A DNA stretch of 64,000 nucleotides from Chlorophyllum brunneum (Eukaryota; Basidiomycota; Agaricomycetes; Agaricales; Agaricaceae). The DNA lies in the NCBI GenBank assembly GCA_963576785.1, contig OY756141.1:3348001-3412000 (forward strand), written 5' to 3'. Of the stretch, positions 1 through 12,200 are shown in pieces. Within the stretch, counting starts at the first letter, position 1, and every line of letters begins with the position of its first letter. The notes under the pieces were generated by a model that ran no database searches, was not told the DNA's origin, and saw only the letters and a list, made by a program, of their open reading frames with translations. A program made the translations under genes and the position numbers.

Positions 1-88
1 GGATAAAGCGAAAGATCGCCACGAGCTCTTTGGGGAGAGTGAGGGTGGGCATTGCAATTAACATTGGACGAGACATTGGGCGAAACAT
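1..88 (-). CDS. 5' end of a gene running off the left edge
   Basis: On the minus strand an open frame begins at an ATG at 88 and stays open to the edge. Three further in-frame ATGs follow at residues 5, 9 and 13; the last begins MPTLTLPKELVAIFRF. A TATA-like element lies about 80-120 nt upstream of the candidate starts, a normal promoter spacing. Too little is visible to name the product, and which ATG is used cannot be decided here. Confidence 0.35.
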   Translation of the reverse strand, partial: MFRPMSRPMLIAMPTLTLPKELVAIFRFI

Positions 89-167
89 TAGGTGTATTTA
101 GAAGTGGTGCCAGGCGATGAAATGTAAAGTGAGAGGTAGAGGATAGGAAGGAGGAAGCAGACAGGGG

Positions 168-175
168 ATTTTATA
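168..175 (-). promoter_or_regulatory. TATA box of the left-edge gene
   Basis: The minus strand reads GACTATAAAATCCCC, a canonical TATAAA. The stretch down to the ATGs is rich in C and T, as is usual for fungal 5' leaders. Confidence 0.4.
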
Positions 176-3100
176 GTCACCTAGACGAGGATAAGCCAAA
201 CTGTGAACAACATGCCCTGAAGAGCATACCAGAATCGCATTTTCGGAGTGAGATTCAAGTTTAGTTCGCCTCATGCCAGATGCCCGGCTTTTTTCCACGG
301 ATCCAGTTACTGATTCTATCAAAGAGTAGGCCTGAATTTCTGAATATGGGGCTCGGAGTGACTTGGGACTTATTGCCGGCACGGCTAGACGCATGGGGCG
401 AGAGAGGGTGCGAATAGTGCCCTGACTTCGAGAAGGGGGAGATTGATGGCCTTAAAGAAAGGAAGCCGGGAAAGGGAGAGAATCGAAAGCCGAGACAGAA
501 GGAGGGCTTTGGGGTGTCACGGGAGATTCTAGTAAGTTCAAGTTGAGAAACGGCACCCTTACCAGTACCAGGAAATATATACGACTTTGCGGGTGATTTG
601 AGTTCCAGGCAGGGAGAATTGGGACCATGGATGAGAAATCAACCACTTGTCACCATTTTCGATCTTTGTCACCAACACCTCCCCTGCTCTGTCTCAGCGC
701 CGGGGTCATCGAACAACGACATCTGCCACTCACCGACGGCTATAGTTGGTGAAAGAGAGCAAGGTCCTAAAGGCGGTGGGGTTGTCGAGGTTGAGCCAAA
801 TGGAAAGACTCGAGGGGGAGAATTTTCGGTAAGTCAAAACAGTCAACAACCAAAGGTTTTCGTAGCTCAAAACGGCCAGCAACTGGATCCTCCGGATCGA
901 CACCAACCAGCATCTATATTCTTCCTACCAAAAAACACGCAACGAACCGTCGACCAGCCCGTCGTTCTGCGGCCCTGGCACCCGTCGTACTGGCCGCCGC
1001 ATATGAGGATCCTCAGTCGTCCCAACGGTCTGACCCCTTCATTCATTCCACGCCCACACAAAACGACGTTCATAGGGTGAAAATTGCCTCGATAACCTAC
1101 AGCCGCACCGCTGCTGGAGCTTGTCCGTACTGACGGGCTTCATTCGTATCTCCAGTTACTCTGTTGGAGACCGCCCGCCGCTGATCGTTCTTCCATCGCA
1201 ATTTGGCTCGCATTTTGGCTTTACATCCTCCAGGGCATTCGCTTGTGCTCTATCTGGCTTTACCCATGGGGAACAACATAGGCTCAAGAAATGTTCCGTC
1301 AAGGCTCACTCTCGTGTTCGAGTGAAAGAGCGGTATAATCTTGCGTGTCGGTGAAGAGGAAGGGTGTTTTCTCGAAGGATACATGGCGCGTTCTAGATGT
1401 GCCCATCCTCGTTTACGTCTTGGCTCCCATTATGCAAAGACGGTTCCGCCGGGAACTCCTACCATCAAATTCCGTCTGCGCAATTTGACACCAGCCAGTG
1501 GCCACTCAAAATGCTTTTAGTGGATATGTTGGCAACGTAATCATCCGCATTAATGGAAAAGGAAATTCGCCACCGGAAACGTCGAGAGTACCGCGTTTTA
1601 GTCTTGCGTGATGCAAGAAAATATCATATTCCGGACCCTGCGCGCTATACCTACGGTCAAAGCACAAGCCGCCTTCTCCTGGTCCAACTGGGTCCTAACT
1701 GGTCTATACTTTGTGGGAGACCAGGTTTTAAGCAGATACCAAACGCGGAATAACGATTGGATCAGCTTGGTGAGCGTTGACTCCGCAAGGAGCTTCAGAC
1801 TGTCAAAGCTCGTTTCCACGAGCGACAATCGTGTGGGCACTTCAACTGTTTGACATAACAGCATCTTGTTCAGCAGTTCCGCGCGCATGAATCGGTATGT
1901 CTGCATAGCCAAGGCTCCCGACGGGCATCCATCATTCGCCTAATTTCCAGTTGGCAATGTTCAGAACCCCGGATGATGGGAGGGGGCCACATGAAGTCGC
2001 CTAGCACCATCAGTAAGCACCCCTTCCCAATCGAGTCTATTCGTCGTCGTTCTCGAGAGTGCCCGCCCGGTATGCAAATGCACCCACATATACGACAAAA
2101 ATGTAGACTTTTGCGTATGCGTAGTGCATTTCAGCGGATTGCATGAACATGTCGTGGGCGTGTGTGAAAAATTACGCGGGTTGACGAGGTTGGAATTTGC
2201 GGAATGCGAAGACGGAGGAGGTCCAAGGTCCTGGGGGGGATGGCAAACGCTATGAAGCATCGAGGAGGTCCAACGTAGACAAGTCGAAAGGATCCGTAGC
2301 CAGTCGGGGTGGGCTTCGATCTTGAGACGTCAAATTATTGTTCCGAGCATTCCGTGGGCATCGTGGAACACTTCCATCAACGAAAGCGAGCTGTCGGTAC
2401 TCATTGGTCCTCTTGTTCCTTCTGTCACTCACATAAACCATAGTTTAGGTGTTGGGATAGATGATAGCACTATGAAAGTGCAGCGAGTACGGCTCACCTC
2501 GAGAAAAGTGCCCGCCCTTCTATCGTCATGTTTTCTCGTCAAGTGTCCTTTAATATTATCATCTCTTCCTCCCCTACCAAATGCGCGTGCGCTCCTTTGA
2601 GAGAGAGAACATAGACTGAAGAACGTCGACCGTAAGCACCTTCATTTGCTTGTCCTTGTTCGACGCGTTTGAGTCAAGTCCGAATTTTATTGAATTTTGA
2701 TGCGATGTCGAAAGGGACCTTAGAGGGCAGGCTCGAGTGGAGCTCTACGGACATGGTGCTGGATCCGTGGCTCTGCATTTGGGTTTTTTAGAGGAATATT
2801 TGAGGTGTGATGGCGTGAGAGCAGAGACTGACACCCTGAGCAGTCCAAGTTGTCTCCTACTTTTTCGCTTGCTTCCACCCATCACCCAACAACCTACTCA
2901 GAAGCTGCCAGCGCCATCCTTCTCTCCACAACTGCCTCGGGCGCCCCCAACAAGGTGGTCCGAAGCACCCAGTTCGCACAGAGCTCAGCCGAACTGGTTT
3001 TGCCAGGAGCGGAACATCTGGAAGAGCTGTTCTACTGTTCTACGACACCAGTGCAATGAAACCGAGCTCCGTTTGGTGGGCTGTGATATCCCAAGACGTG

Positions 3101-3338
3101 GAATGGACCACACTTTGTGTATATTTCACTTTGCCTGATCACCGCATTGATATGTGCCACTCACTGGTCCAGTCACCCACGCACGCTCTCATGGCTCCCT
3201 GGGCCCAGGTATTTTCTTCCTCTCGCTCAAAGGTCCCGCGAATAACGATCGTAAAGCTGCAATCCGTCGACGCACTCAGTTCACCTTATTCGACCTGCTT
3301 CATGAGGTATCATACTCGCCGCTCGTGGAGCTCCGTAC

Positions 3339-3376
3339 CCCACCACTAACTTGCTACCCACCACTAACTTGCTACC
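3339..3376. repeat. 18-bp unit, two tandem copies
   Basis: The unit cccaccactaacttgcta occurs twice head to tail without mismatch. It lies in otherwise unique non-coding DNA and is probably a simple slippage duplication. Confidence 0.8.
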
Positions 3377-4784
3377 GACGAACCCAGCCAACATACAGTC
3401 AGGAATGCCCAAGGCCGCCGTGCATAGGCCCTGACGGTGAGGCATCCCAGGGCCAGTGCTAGGAGTTCCCGCGCCTCCCGCCACACGGTCGAAATCTTGG
3501 TCTCTCGCTTGCGCTTCACTTGACCTCATGCCAGCCTTTTTTTGTTCACCTGATCTTCGCTGGACATAATAATGACTCCAAACCCTTGCCCTCATGTTCG
3601 GGACCAGGTCGCTATGCCTCGCGCAATTGAGCCACGCCACTTGACATGCTCATTTCTCGCTCCTCACTCGTGCTACCACCACTTCGGGTCGTCAGCTAGC
3701 AGAACATAGCCCTGCATATCGACTCGCCGATATCCGATTTGGCCGAAACGAAGTCTTCCTAATTTGGGCGTGTGATTCGTGCCGTTGGGGAACCTGAGCC
3801 TCGTTGCTCACGTGCGGGTCTATTCACCGGTCATATATCCTTTTTCTCTACGCTACTCAGGGGAAGGCAGGTCACACAAGAATCCACATGTCGCGCGCCT
3901 CGTCCACAACCATAATTTGTGACGTCGGAGTCACACTTTCAGCTCTTCTCGAAGACCCTGGCTCCGCACTGGAAGAAAATGGGCCATGATCTAGGGCTAT
4001 CCAGCACCCCTGCAACATCTCGAACCGACTACTATTCAAACTAGGCAACAAGTGTGACACTAGACATTCGGCGGATAACCATTCGCGGTTTGATCAGCGC
4101 AAGCGAAGGGTCACCTCATCAACCCTGATTCTCATTACTCAACAATCACCATGTTGGCTGACCAGCTTTGGCTGTCGTGGCAAAAACAAGAAATCCATCG
4201 AACTTCTTAGAATGCCGGGGTTTCAAAGGGGAAAAACATGGCTCATGGCGAAAATTTATCTCTCAACAGGGAAGAGAATTTGTCGGATCTAATTCTGGTG
4301 GGTAAATATCGCCCGAAATCAGTCGAGTCAGGCCTCCGACCCAAGGCAAAAGAAAATTCTTTTCCTGAAATGGCTAGATTCCTGTGTGATTCGCAGGTGG
4401 ACTTACAGGATGGAACCCAGACCAAAAAACGTGTCTATTCCCAAGCACGGGTCGATACAATTTCAGAACCACAGAGGTGGAATAGTAAGTGCCCAGATCA
4501 AATCACGAGCACCGCGATCTCTCGGTCGGTGGCCTGGATACGAGAAGTGTAGAGGTGTGCCTCGATACCCACATTCCTTCATGGTGCCATTTTGAAAATT
4601 TCTCACTGTTTTATAGGGTTCTGGTCCAAAAATATTTCACGGAAAAGCTAAATAGTATTAACAGCATCCTCGACTGGTCAACATGTATGTATTAAATTTG
4701 CTTCGAGTCATCCACCGAGGGCCACGGCCGGAGCGACTTTCTACTTGCGCCTCGCGCTGTCGCACCCATGGGTAACACCACTTG

Positions 4785-5396
4785 TCAGTCATTGGCCCCG
4801 AAGCCCAAATCACATTCCCAACTCCGGCCCCCCCCAGCAACCGTAATGCGTTGGATGAAGACACCAAAACCGAGCTAATAAACCATAGGCTGTTGTCAGT
4901 GAAGGTTCTCACGATGAGCTACATTCGCCATGGCGAGACGTACTCGGAAGAGCAAAACGAGGGCACCCAATTCGTGCTCAAGGAACACCCAGGATGACGA
5001 ATAGTTGTCCGAGGGTCCTTCGTTGATGATTCGGGTCACGTCTCTACCCATGTCCTGGGAGACGCTGGACAGTATCACAAACGAAACTTGAACCTCCTGA
5101 AACAAGGTTGGTCGATCGAAGTGCCTTGTCGAAAAATGAATTCAGTACTCACTTGTACAGGAGCTGTTGAAAGCGTTTCCGGAACTACGGTGCTAAGTTT
5201 CTGAATCACAGTGTGAAATTCCATCGCAGCACAAGAGGAACAAAGCGGTCCTATTCCTCACCTGCGGGAACCTTTGATCCCTCATATAATTGAGGAGTAC
5301 GTCGGTGTCGGGAATGACAAATTCGATTGTAAGCTCGAGCAGGTCAAGTGTGTCCGGCTTGCCGGGGGCCTCAGCGGCAACTTTGGAGGAGCTCAT
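4785..5396 (-). CDS. Small spliced protein of unknown function
   Basis: Four minus-strand exons (5396-5262, 5200-5153, 5096-4944, 4874-4785) join into 141 codons plus stop. All three introns are GT-AG, and the last has a CTGAC branch site 22 nt before its acceptor. The start is ATGAGCTCC, with TATATAA-like sequence about 90 nt upstream. The product starts MSSSKVAAEAPGKPDTLDLL and has mixed hydrophobic stretches but no signal peptide and no motif I recognise. Support is the preserved frame across three introns rather than homology. The 5' end could extend upstream, where further open frames exist on the same strand (5434-5839). It could also be chance. Confidence 0.4.
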
Positions 5397-6399
5397 CGAA
5401 GACAGAGATTCTTGGAGTACGGGGTCAAGGTTGTTAGAGCGAGAGCTGGTAACTGGGTTGTAGATGGACCTGAAGCCTAGGGTTATATACCTGCTGCTGG
5501 TAGGGTAAACCACACAGGGAACTACTGTCAGGAACGTGCTGATACTTAGTAATTTTGAGTTTAGCAGCTCGTCTCAAGTCAATGCATGACGAAATCCCCA
5601 CCTGAATGATCAAATCAAGTAGCAATCAAGTTCGCTTTCCCAATTCCTGGGCCTTTTTTTTCTACCCTCGTGGCAAATTTTGGAGTCCGCCCGGCCCCAG
5701 AATTTTCGAGGACCATCGGGGCACGACAATACCTAATACCCGGTCCGGGCACACACACTGGTGCAGGAGCTCGTGCAAAGACGAGGGAAAGAGATGGAGA
5801 GTACCAAACCACTTGTACGGTACCCCAAGTCTCCAACATTTCAGCGACTGCAACAACAGAAGCGAGAACACTCCCTTACTCCAGGACCGTATGCCCGGTC
5901 AAAAAGAGCGCCATGAGCATCAGCTACTGAAACTAGTTGAAAAATGGCTTTCAGGTTTGGAACACTCGGAATCACTAGTCGGATCATATTGATGCATTTG
6001 GAAATTTCGTGTCCTTCACAAGATGCTGTAGAAGAAATCATGTCACAAACAGTCACGAGTGGAGCATAACCAGGCTGACAGGACCGGTTTAGCGTCAAGT
6101 GTCCTGTGTGCTGAACCTGGGTGTACGTTAATTTCCTGATCATCTACCCAGTCATGAACAGGTCCCTGGTGCACGCGACCCGCCACCCACGGGTGATTTG
6201 TTGCGATAATCAGAAGATGGCTGTCCGGCATTTAACATATGGAACATTAAGCCTGCTGCAACCGAAAAACTTGATTTATGGTCTAGGCTCAAAAGAAGGC
6301 ACTGCAGTTGAAATCATTTCCAAACGAGGCTGGGAGGTGTATTGACTTCATTGTTTTATGTCACATTCACAGGAACTAGTTCGTAATTGTGGGTGCGTC
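5397..6399. other. Intergenic; unassigned minus-strand frames
   Basis: Minus-strand frames of 63-100 codons at 5434-5625, 5615-5839 and 5841-6143 could be upstream exons of the 4.8-5.4 kb gene, but I could not join them in frame with convincing splice sites. No domain is recognisable. Confidence 0.3.
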
Positions 6400-7472
6400 T
6401 TAGTCATTGAATTGGATCTTCGACTGCCATAGCGCTTGAACAATTTCGGCTGAAAATGGCGCATATAAGTCAACTCGAACGAGTATAACAATAGCCACGT
6501 AGAACGCACCTGCGATAGCAGGACCTTCTGCCTTCATATTATATCTCTTCAATCGTCCCTTGCTCCCCCTCTTGAACTCAACGATAACAATCGAACCTCC
6601 GCCACCCGGTTTCACCCTTGCAGAGGCAAGGAGACGGACGTGATACGATACAGATTTGCGCGTGTCGAACATACTATTAAGAGATTTCGTACTCGAGGGT
6701 AATATCTATGGAGATATCCACCATTAACGAAAAGAGTTAAATAAAATGCGAGAGAGGCAACTTAACATGAACCCATTGCTTGTCTAGCAGTAGTATACGT
6801 TCCTGTCGCTTAAACCTCAACAGCTTTCGCCGGAATACGGTGTAGGACTATCGAGAAATGCAGTCAGTTCAACGAAGATAGACAAGGAAATCTATTCACC
6901 CTCCGGATTTCCGATGGGGTGGGAACGTGTGGTGTCTGTCTCCTAAGGGTCCCGCTCCTTTTAGGGCCTGCGAGACTGGCAAGCGTGCTAGAAGAATTCG
7001 ATATTTGTTGGCTAGGCTCCTGTCCATAGCTCCTATTAACTGAACGTCCCGATTCTGAAGCCGGCAGTCGTCGGGGGTCGGGGGTGTAAATACTGCCCGA
7101 TCGAGAGGATACGCCACATTTAGATGGTCTACGGACCTGTTGAGAAAAGCGACGGGTTGCATTCGCGTTGGGTTCGCCTGCAGTTTGAATTGTGGAAGGC
7201 GCTATTGACGCAGAAGTCCGCCGGGGATAGTCATGGCTTTTTCGTGGGCTATTATTACTCTGCGAGGCATGCGAAGCGGAGACTCGTGTGTGTGTCGACC
7301 TGGAGAGATGTCGCTGTGGTTTTCCACCGATATTATGGATATGGCCTTGACTACTGCTGGCTTCGCTGGGAAGACGGCACCAAGGATAGGAATCCGAAGG
7401 AAGAGAGAATACGGAAAATACAGAAGGAGACTGGGCTAAGCGGAGGTTGGGTTGGCTCGCTGAACTGTTCAT
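6400..7472 (-). CDS. Ser-rich protein with C-terminal SIN1/AVO1-type PH domain
   Basis: Four exons (7472-6900, 6847-6762, 6673-6510, 6449-6400) give 290 aa. Residues 1-190 are rich in Ser, Arg and Pro and look disordered. The last 100 residues carry the marks of the SIN1/AVO1 PH domain: SYTVFRRK, then ERILLLDKQWVHV, a strand ending KRYNMKAEG, and the closing helix AAEIVQALW. In the TORC2 subunit SIN1/Avo1 this domain binds phosphoinositides and recruits TORC2 to the plasma membrane. Full-length proteins also have a central CRIM domain, which is absent here. The SDR gene ends only 290 bp upstream, so there is no room for one. I infer a truncated or partial duplicate. The donor of intron 2 (GTTGCC) is weak; it was chosen because it alone keeps frame. 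Confidence 0.55.
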
Positions 7473-7765
7473 ACCCGAGGATAAGTGCTCAAGCAAAAGG
7501 GGAACTGGTCTTGTTTGAACTGGGACTGATTTTTGTTGTCGCCTTTAAGGTGATATCCAAAAGGAGCGTTTCCTGGGACTCTTTGGAACAGAAAGGAGAA
7601 GTGGATAACACAGGGACATATGTCCGGATAGTTGAGCGTAAGATAAATAAAATTTGATCTAGATATCGTGGTTTTTTTAATACATCCTATGAGCAACTTA
7701 CCGTCAGAATGTGTCTCCCGCTCCTAGTGTGACCTTAACCCCAGTGGGTTCGAAAAGGGGTACAT

Positions 7766-9079
7766 TTAAAGCTTTGTGGCAGTGGTAATTCCAGGAGAAT
7801 TGTATCTTGCACCTCCGTCGATTAGTGTATGTGTACCGGTGACATGAGCGGATGCAGGTGAAGCCAGGAACAACGCCAAACCAGCAATGTCCTCAGGCCG
7901 ACCAAAGCGACCTGTGGGCTGGTTCAATTCGAAAGCCTCTTCGCCAGCAGTACGCAAGCCGAAGGCGGTCATCTTGCTGGGGAAAAGGCTGTAAACATTC
8001 TTCAGGATGGAGTCTTATGCGACATATTTGGGAAACCATACCCGGGGAGAATGGCGTTGACGCTGGATTATTAAGGTCAGAATAGAATATGCATCAAACA
8101 AGTGAACGTACGTGATGTGATGAGGGCCCAATTTGAGTGCAAGAGTCGAGGTGAGGTGATTTACTGTTGGGGTGTCGGAAGATATCACGATTGTGAAGTG
8201 CTTTATATACCTGCCGCCTTGCTTGGTTGATCTCAACGCAGAGTCAACAGGATGTAAAATTCATCGTGGAAAACAACGTACAGCTCCATGTGCCATTGCC
8301 AGAATCGCTAAGAGGACTCTCGGCGACGGGATCCACTGACGCTGTTGAGGAGATGTTGATGACGCGGGCGGGGTCGACGTTATTTGAGTCCTTCGAGAGA
8401 AGGTCGGTCAAGCTAAGAAAAGATAAAAAGGTAGGTACGGCTATTTAAATCGTGTACAAACCCGGCAGTCACTAGAAAAGGAAGTGATGTATGAGAAGCA
8501 ACCGAATCATCCGGCTCGGGAATTACTCACTATAGAAGATGCTCTTAACGTTCACGTTGAAAATGTTATCCCATCCTTTCTCTTCGGGGAAGTCGTTATA
8601 TGATCCACCCCATGTAACTCCCGAGTTGTTGATAAGAACATGGAGCTTTGACTCGCGCTTCCGAAACTCTTCAATGAGCGCATTGCAGCCAGCTTTTGAC
8701 TAAAAAAAACGGTTCGTCCTCCACGTCCAGATCCGTAGAACATAAACCACGTACGCTAACATTCGCAACGATATAGTTTACGCTGCCGGTTGCAAATTTT
8801 TTGACGTCAGCAACAGCCTATGGATACGAGTGAGTTCAACATTCCGCGAGCGGGGAAGGCGGAGAACAAACCTCTTGCAGTTGCTTCTCCTTCCTGGCGG
8901 CAATATATACGTTTGCACCGTTTTGAGCGAAGCCGGCCGCCATCATCTTCCCAATACCGGAACCACCGCCGGTTATGAGGACTATTTTTCCCTTGACATT
9001 AAAGAGAGAGGGTATCGAGAGACCTGAAAACTGTTAAAGCTTGGGCGCGGGTATCAATAGCTTGCTTACCAGACGCCAT
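7766..9079 (-). CDS. Short-chain dehydrogenase/reductase
   Basis: Ten exons (9079-9070, 9023-8872, 8817-8755, 8699-8531, 8471-8462, 8412-8282, 8231-8211, 8163-8112, 8062-8042, 7988-7766) sum to 283 aa, the usual length for a classical SDR. Visible motifs are TGGGSGIGK (NAD(P) binding, near residue 20), INNSG (the NNxG element), ISSTAS with the catalytic Ser, and YQPSK, the catalytic YxxxK. The C-terminus has [16 protein letters not shown] and [11 protein letters not shown], typical of 3-oxoacyl-ACP-reductase or RhlG-like SDRs. It should reduce a carbonyl or oxidise an alcohol with NAD(P); the substrate cannot be told. No signal or membrane segment is seen, so it is probably cytosolic. Exon 5 is only 10 nt. 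Confidence 0.9.
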
Positions 9080-9249
9080 GGGTATGGTGAGGGTATGCAG
9101 ATGAAGCCGGTATGCTTTATACTCCGCTGTCCTAGGTTCCCGAGGAAAAACACGTGACATTCCCTGCTCAGGGGCCATAAGTTATCTACTGCACTAGCGT
9201 ACCCTAGTCCGTGTCCATTAATTAATATGATATCCTACATCTAAGCGTC

Positions 9250-12200
9250 CTATCGCCTCCCAGATGCTCGCTCAGCTGCGTGTCGGCATTTACGAGCTGC
9301 GTGCTGGATTGCACGTATCCAGCCCATAGTGTCTTTGGGTGATGTTCCTTTCAACGTGATTGAATCACCTCCCCGCGGATATGGCTGGCTGATTTGGAAA
9401 ATGACATCGTCTCGACCACTCGGCATTTCCTTAAGTTGAGCATGCGCCAAAGGGATCGGCTGTTGGTGGAGGTGAGCGACATTTGACGGGTTGAAGCTGA
9501 CAACTGACCATCCGATATAATGTCTTCATTGCTTCATCCGTCAGCACCAATATATCACTACACAGGAATGCGTATATCTTCCGTCCACTCTTCGCCTTGA
9601 TGAGTAGTCCTTCCCTTAGCAGTTTGCGGGCTCCCATATAACGCGTGGGCGCGGTGAGATCAAGCCGACTGTTCGATTATGAGCTTCTACGGGGTAAAGG
9701 CGCAGTGAAAGATGACGTACCCTTGACCAATCCAGAGGTTTTCAGATACCTTCTTCAGCTTTTCCCGGCCCTCCTGTTCTCGTATGGTCTCGTTGATATG
9801 ATCTAGTAGCTTCTCAGCAACGTCCCGCGATTTCCTAATTGCTTGTTCTTCTTCGCCCCCTTCTGTGTATTGGAGTATCTGCTTCGGTCATCAGCAACAT
9901 CCTTGAGGACAATAGGATTGAGGTCCTTACCTGCTTGATAAGTAGCGGGTATCGCGTTATTCGTTGCACTAATAGGGGCTATCAGGATCAGAACGCGGGG
10001 CGGTACACCATTATCTTACTAGGAGCGAGGAGATAGCTTGATAGGTCGAGGTTCCTCACCGATGGTTCAGAGTCCCTTATCCGCTGCCCATACAATCAAG
10101 ATGACGTCTTTTCGTTATAAACAAGTTCCATACCTGCAAATGACTCGCCAGCTCCGGGTTTGCTTCTCTCAGTGATCGCAGAACCTTGATTGCCGTAGCC
10201 TGGTTTACGCAGTACTCCTACAGCAATGAAACGGTTATTATGGGGACATTGTACCACAAGAGAACAACGCACCAGATAGACGCCCATGTTCGGTATATGC
10301 TTCAGCAAGATGTCCCCTATCTTATCCACGTACAGCCGGCAATCCTTCTGTCTCTCCTCCAATGAGCTGACGAGCGCCGTGTTGGTAAGGAGGATGTCTT
10401 CAATGTTAGCGAAAATAACGGTAATTTCTTTTCGGGATAGAAGGTCAAGTATGCTAGAATAAAAGACCTAAGGGCTGGTTAGAGAAAAAAGTGTGCAACG
10501 CTAGGAAGTGACGTACCTCCACAATCAACTGTAGATCCCGAACGTATGCCACTTCGGTGTTGATGAGCTCAAAAATGGCCTATCAAAGAGGTGGATAAAT
10601 TTATGTCATAAGTATCATGGATGCAACGTACCTCTTGCCTCTTCCTCTCTCGCACTGGGATGCCCTCCAAAGCCGTCTTGTCCACCAAACTCGCCCAAGA
10701 CTATCCCAAGGCGTTAGACTATGGTTCAACTTCAAAGACTGGCGAACTCACCGAACCAAACGCAGGGCTTTCCGACCCCCCTTCCCCAAAACCACTCGAC
10801 GTTCCGTCTCCGTCTCCACTTCCACTACCGTTCCCATTGTTCATTGCTATCGGCCCCGATATCAAAAGTTTCTTCCCCGCGTTTCCCTCATCCGGCGTCT
10901 TCGACCGACCTATACTCAAAAACTGCAAAAGCTGGCCATATTTGCTTCCACCAGTCGGCGTTCCCGATGTCGGCTCTTCATTCTTCCCTTGCCCAAAATG
11001 CGAAGGCAATCCATGGAAATGTGTTGAAATATTGCTCAGCGAATGTTGATGTCGATGTCCAGACGCTCTATCCGACTCTTTGCTCGTCATGCTCGCCATC
11101 GTGGTTGTTGGTGACGAAGGTGGGTACAACGAGCTTGTGTCGGTCGACGTTGCAGAAACGACTGACATTCGATTCGAGTTACCCCCGAGGTTGGCATTTC
11201 TAAACGATTCATAACGCTCAAACGCGTCGTCTAGTCTCTTGGCATGTTCGTCTGGGTCAAAGCCCTTACTCGAAGGCGACTTCGGGACCGATAGTGATTC
11301 TTCTTGGCTAGGGGGAAGTGGAGGTAGGTCTTTCATCGAACTTGCATCTGACACCGACCTTTTGTTGAATCTCCGGCGTTGAGGCATTGGTGCTGGGGCA
11401 CTCGATCGTACAGGGCTGGATGATAAAGTGGAAGCAGTGGGAGTGATAGAGTCCGAGGCCGCAGTATCTGCAGCGTCAAGTGGAGGAATGGGTATCGCAG
11501 GTGGTGGTCTCCTCTTCCTCTTCTCCTTTTCCAGCTCATTTGATGTCGTGCCATTTGGCCCAATGGTCCCTTCTGAAATCTCCCGCACCCTGCTCTTCCC
11601 GCCCCTCAGCGAACGTGCTCGAACCAACTCTGCTGGAGGTTTAATACGCTCGTCAACATGTACAATTAATCCAGCAGCTTCCAACACCATCCTCCGTTCT
11701 CTTTCTCGTGCTTCTTGTTCCTCTTTCGTCTCTTCATCGTCATAGTCGCTGCCATGAAAAGATAGGTAGTCTGAGCCAGAGTCCGAGTCTGAATCAAAGT
11801 CGGGTGTCTCCACCGGCTCTTCCATTGGTTCGGGGATGGAAAGGTAAGTGACGTCTCCTGGATCCGGCATTTGTTGTGTTGTTGAAGATAGGGATGATGC
11901 CGAAGGGGATGGCAGGGGAGAAACAAGGGGACCCAAAACGGATAGGTCGAGCGTTCGAGGTGGATTTACTTTCGGTTGTATTAAGTCGACACCTGTAGCA
12001 TCATTGGAGAGATAAGGTGGGATCCAGCCACCGGGCGTCATCACGAAATCAAGCAGCAGTAGGCAACATTCATTGTCAATGACGAAAAAGAAACGCACAT
12101 TTAAAATCAGACCATTCCATTCCCGACCACAAGAGGTCAACAACATTATCACGAAATTTTCAAGAGAGGTTGTATCAAATCGGTGTCGAGTTGTACATGT

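Larger units (their letters stand above)
89..4784. other. Long stretch with no supportable gene
   Basis: Beyond the TATA element and a small tandem repeat, I find no reading frame with recognisable protein character on either strand. The longest frames (160 aa on plus at 598-1080, 119 aa on minus at 3281-3640) have biased, low-information translations and no convincing splice partners. CpG content looks normal, so this is not a decayed transposon island like those at 33-38 and 54-59 kb. Confidence 0.5.

Noticed and set aside
598..1080. 160-codon plus-strand frame
   Set aside because: No start ATG, no homology by eye, biased composition and no splice partners.
2737..3462. Overlapping plus-strand frames that might form a spliced gene
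   Set aside because: No combination of splice sites kept a frame longer than a single exon, and nothing in the translation is recognisable.
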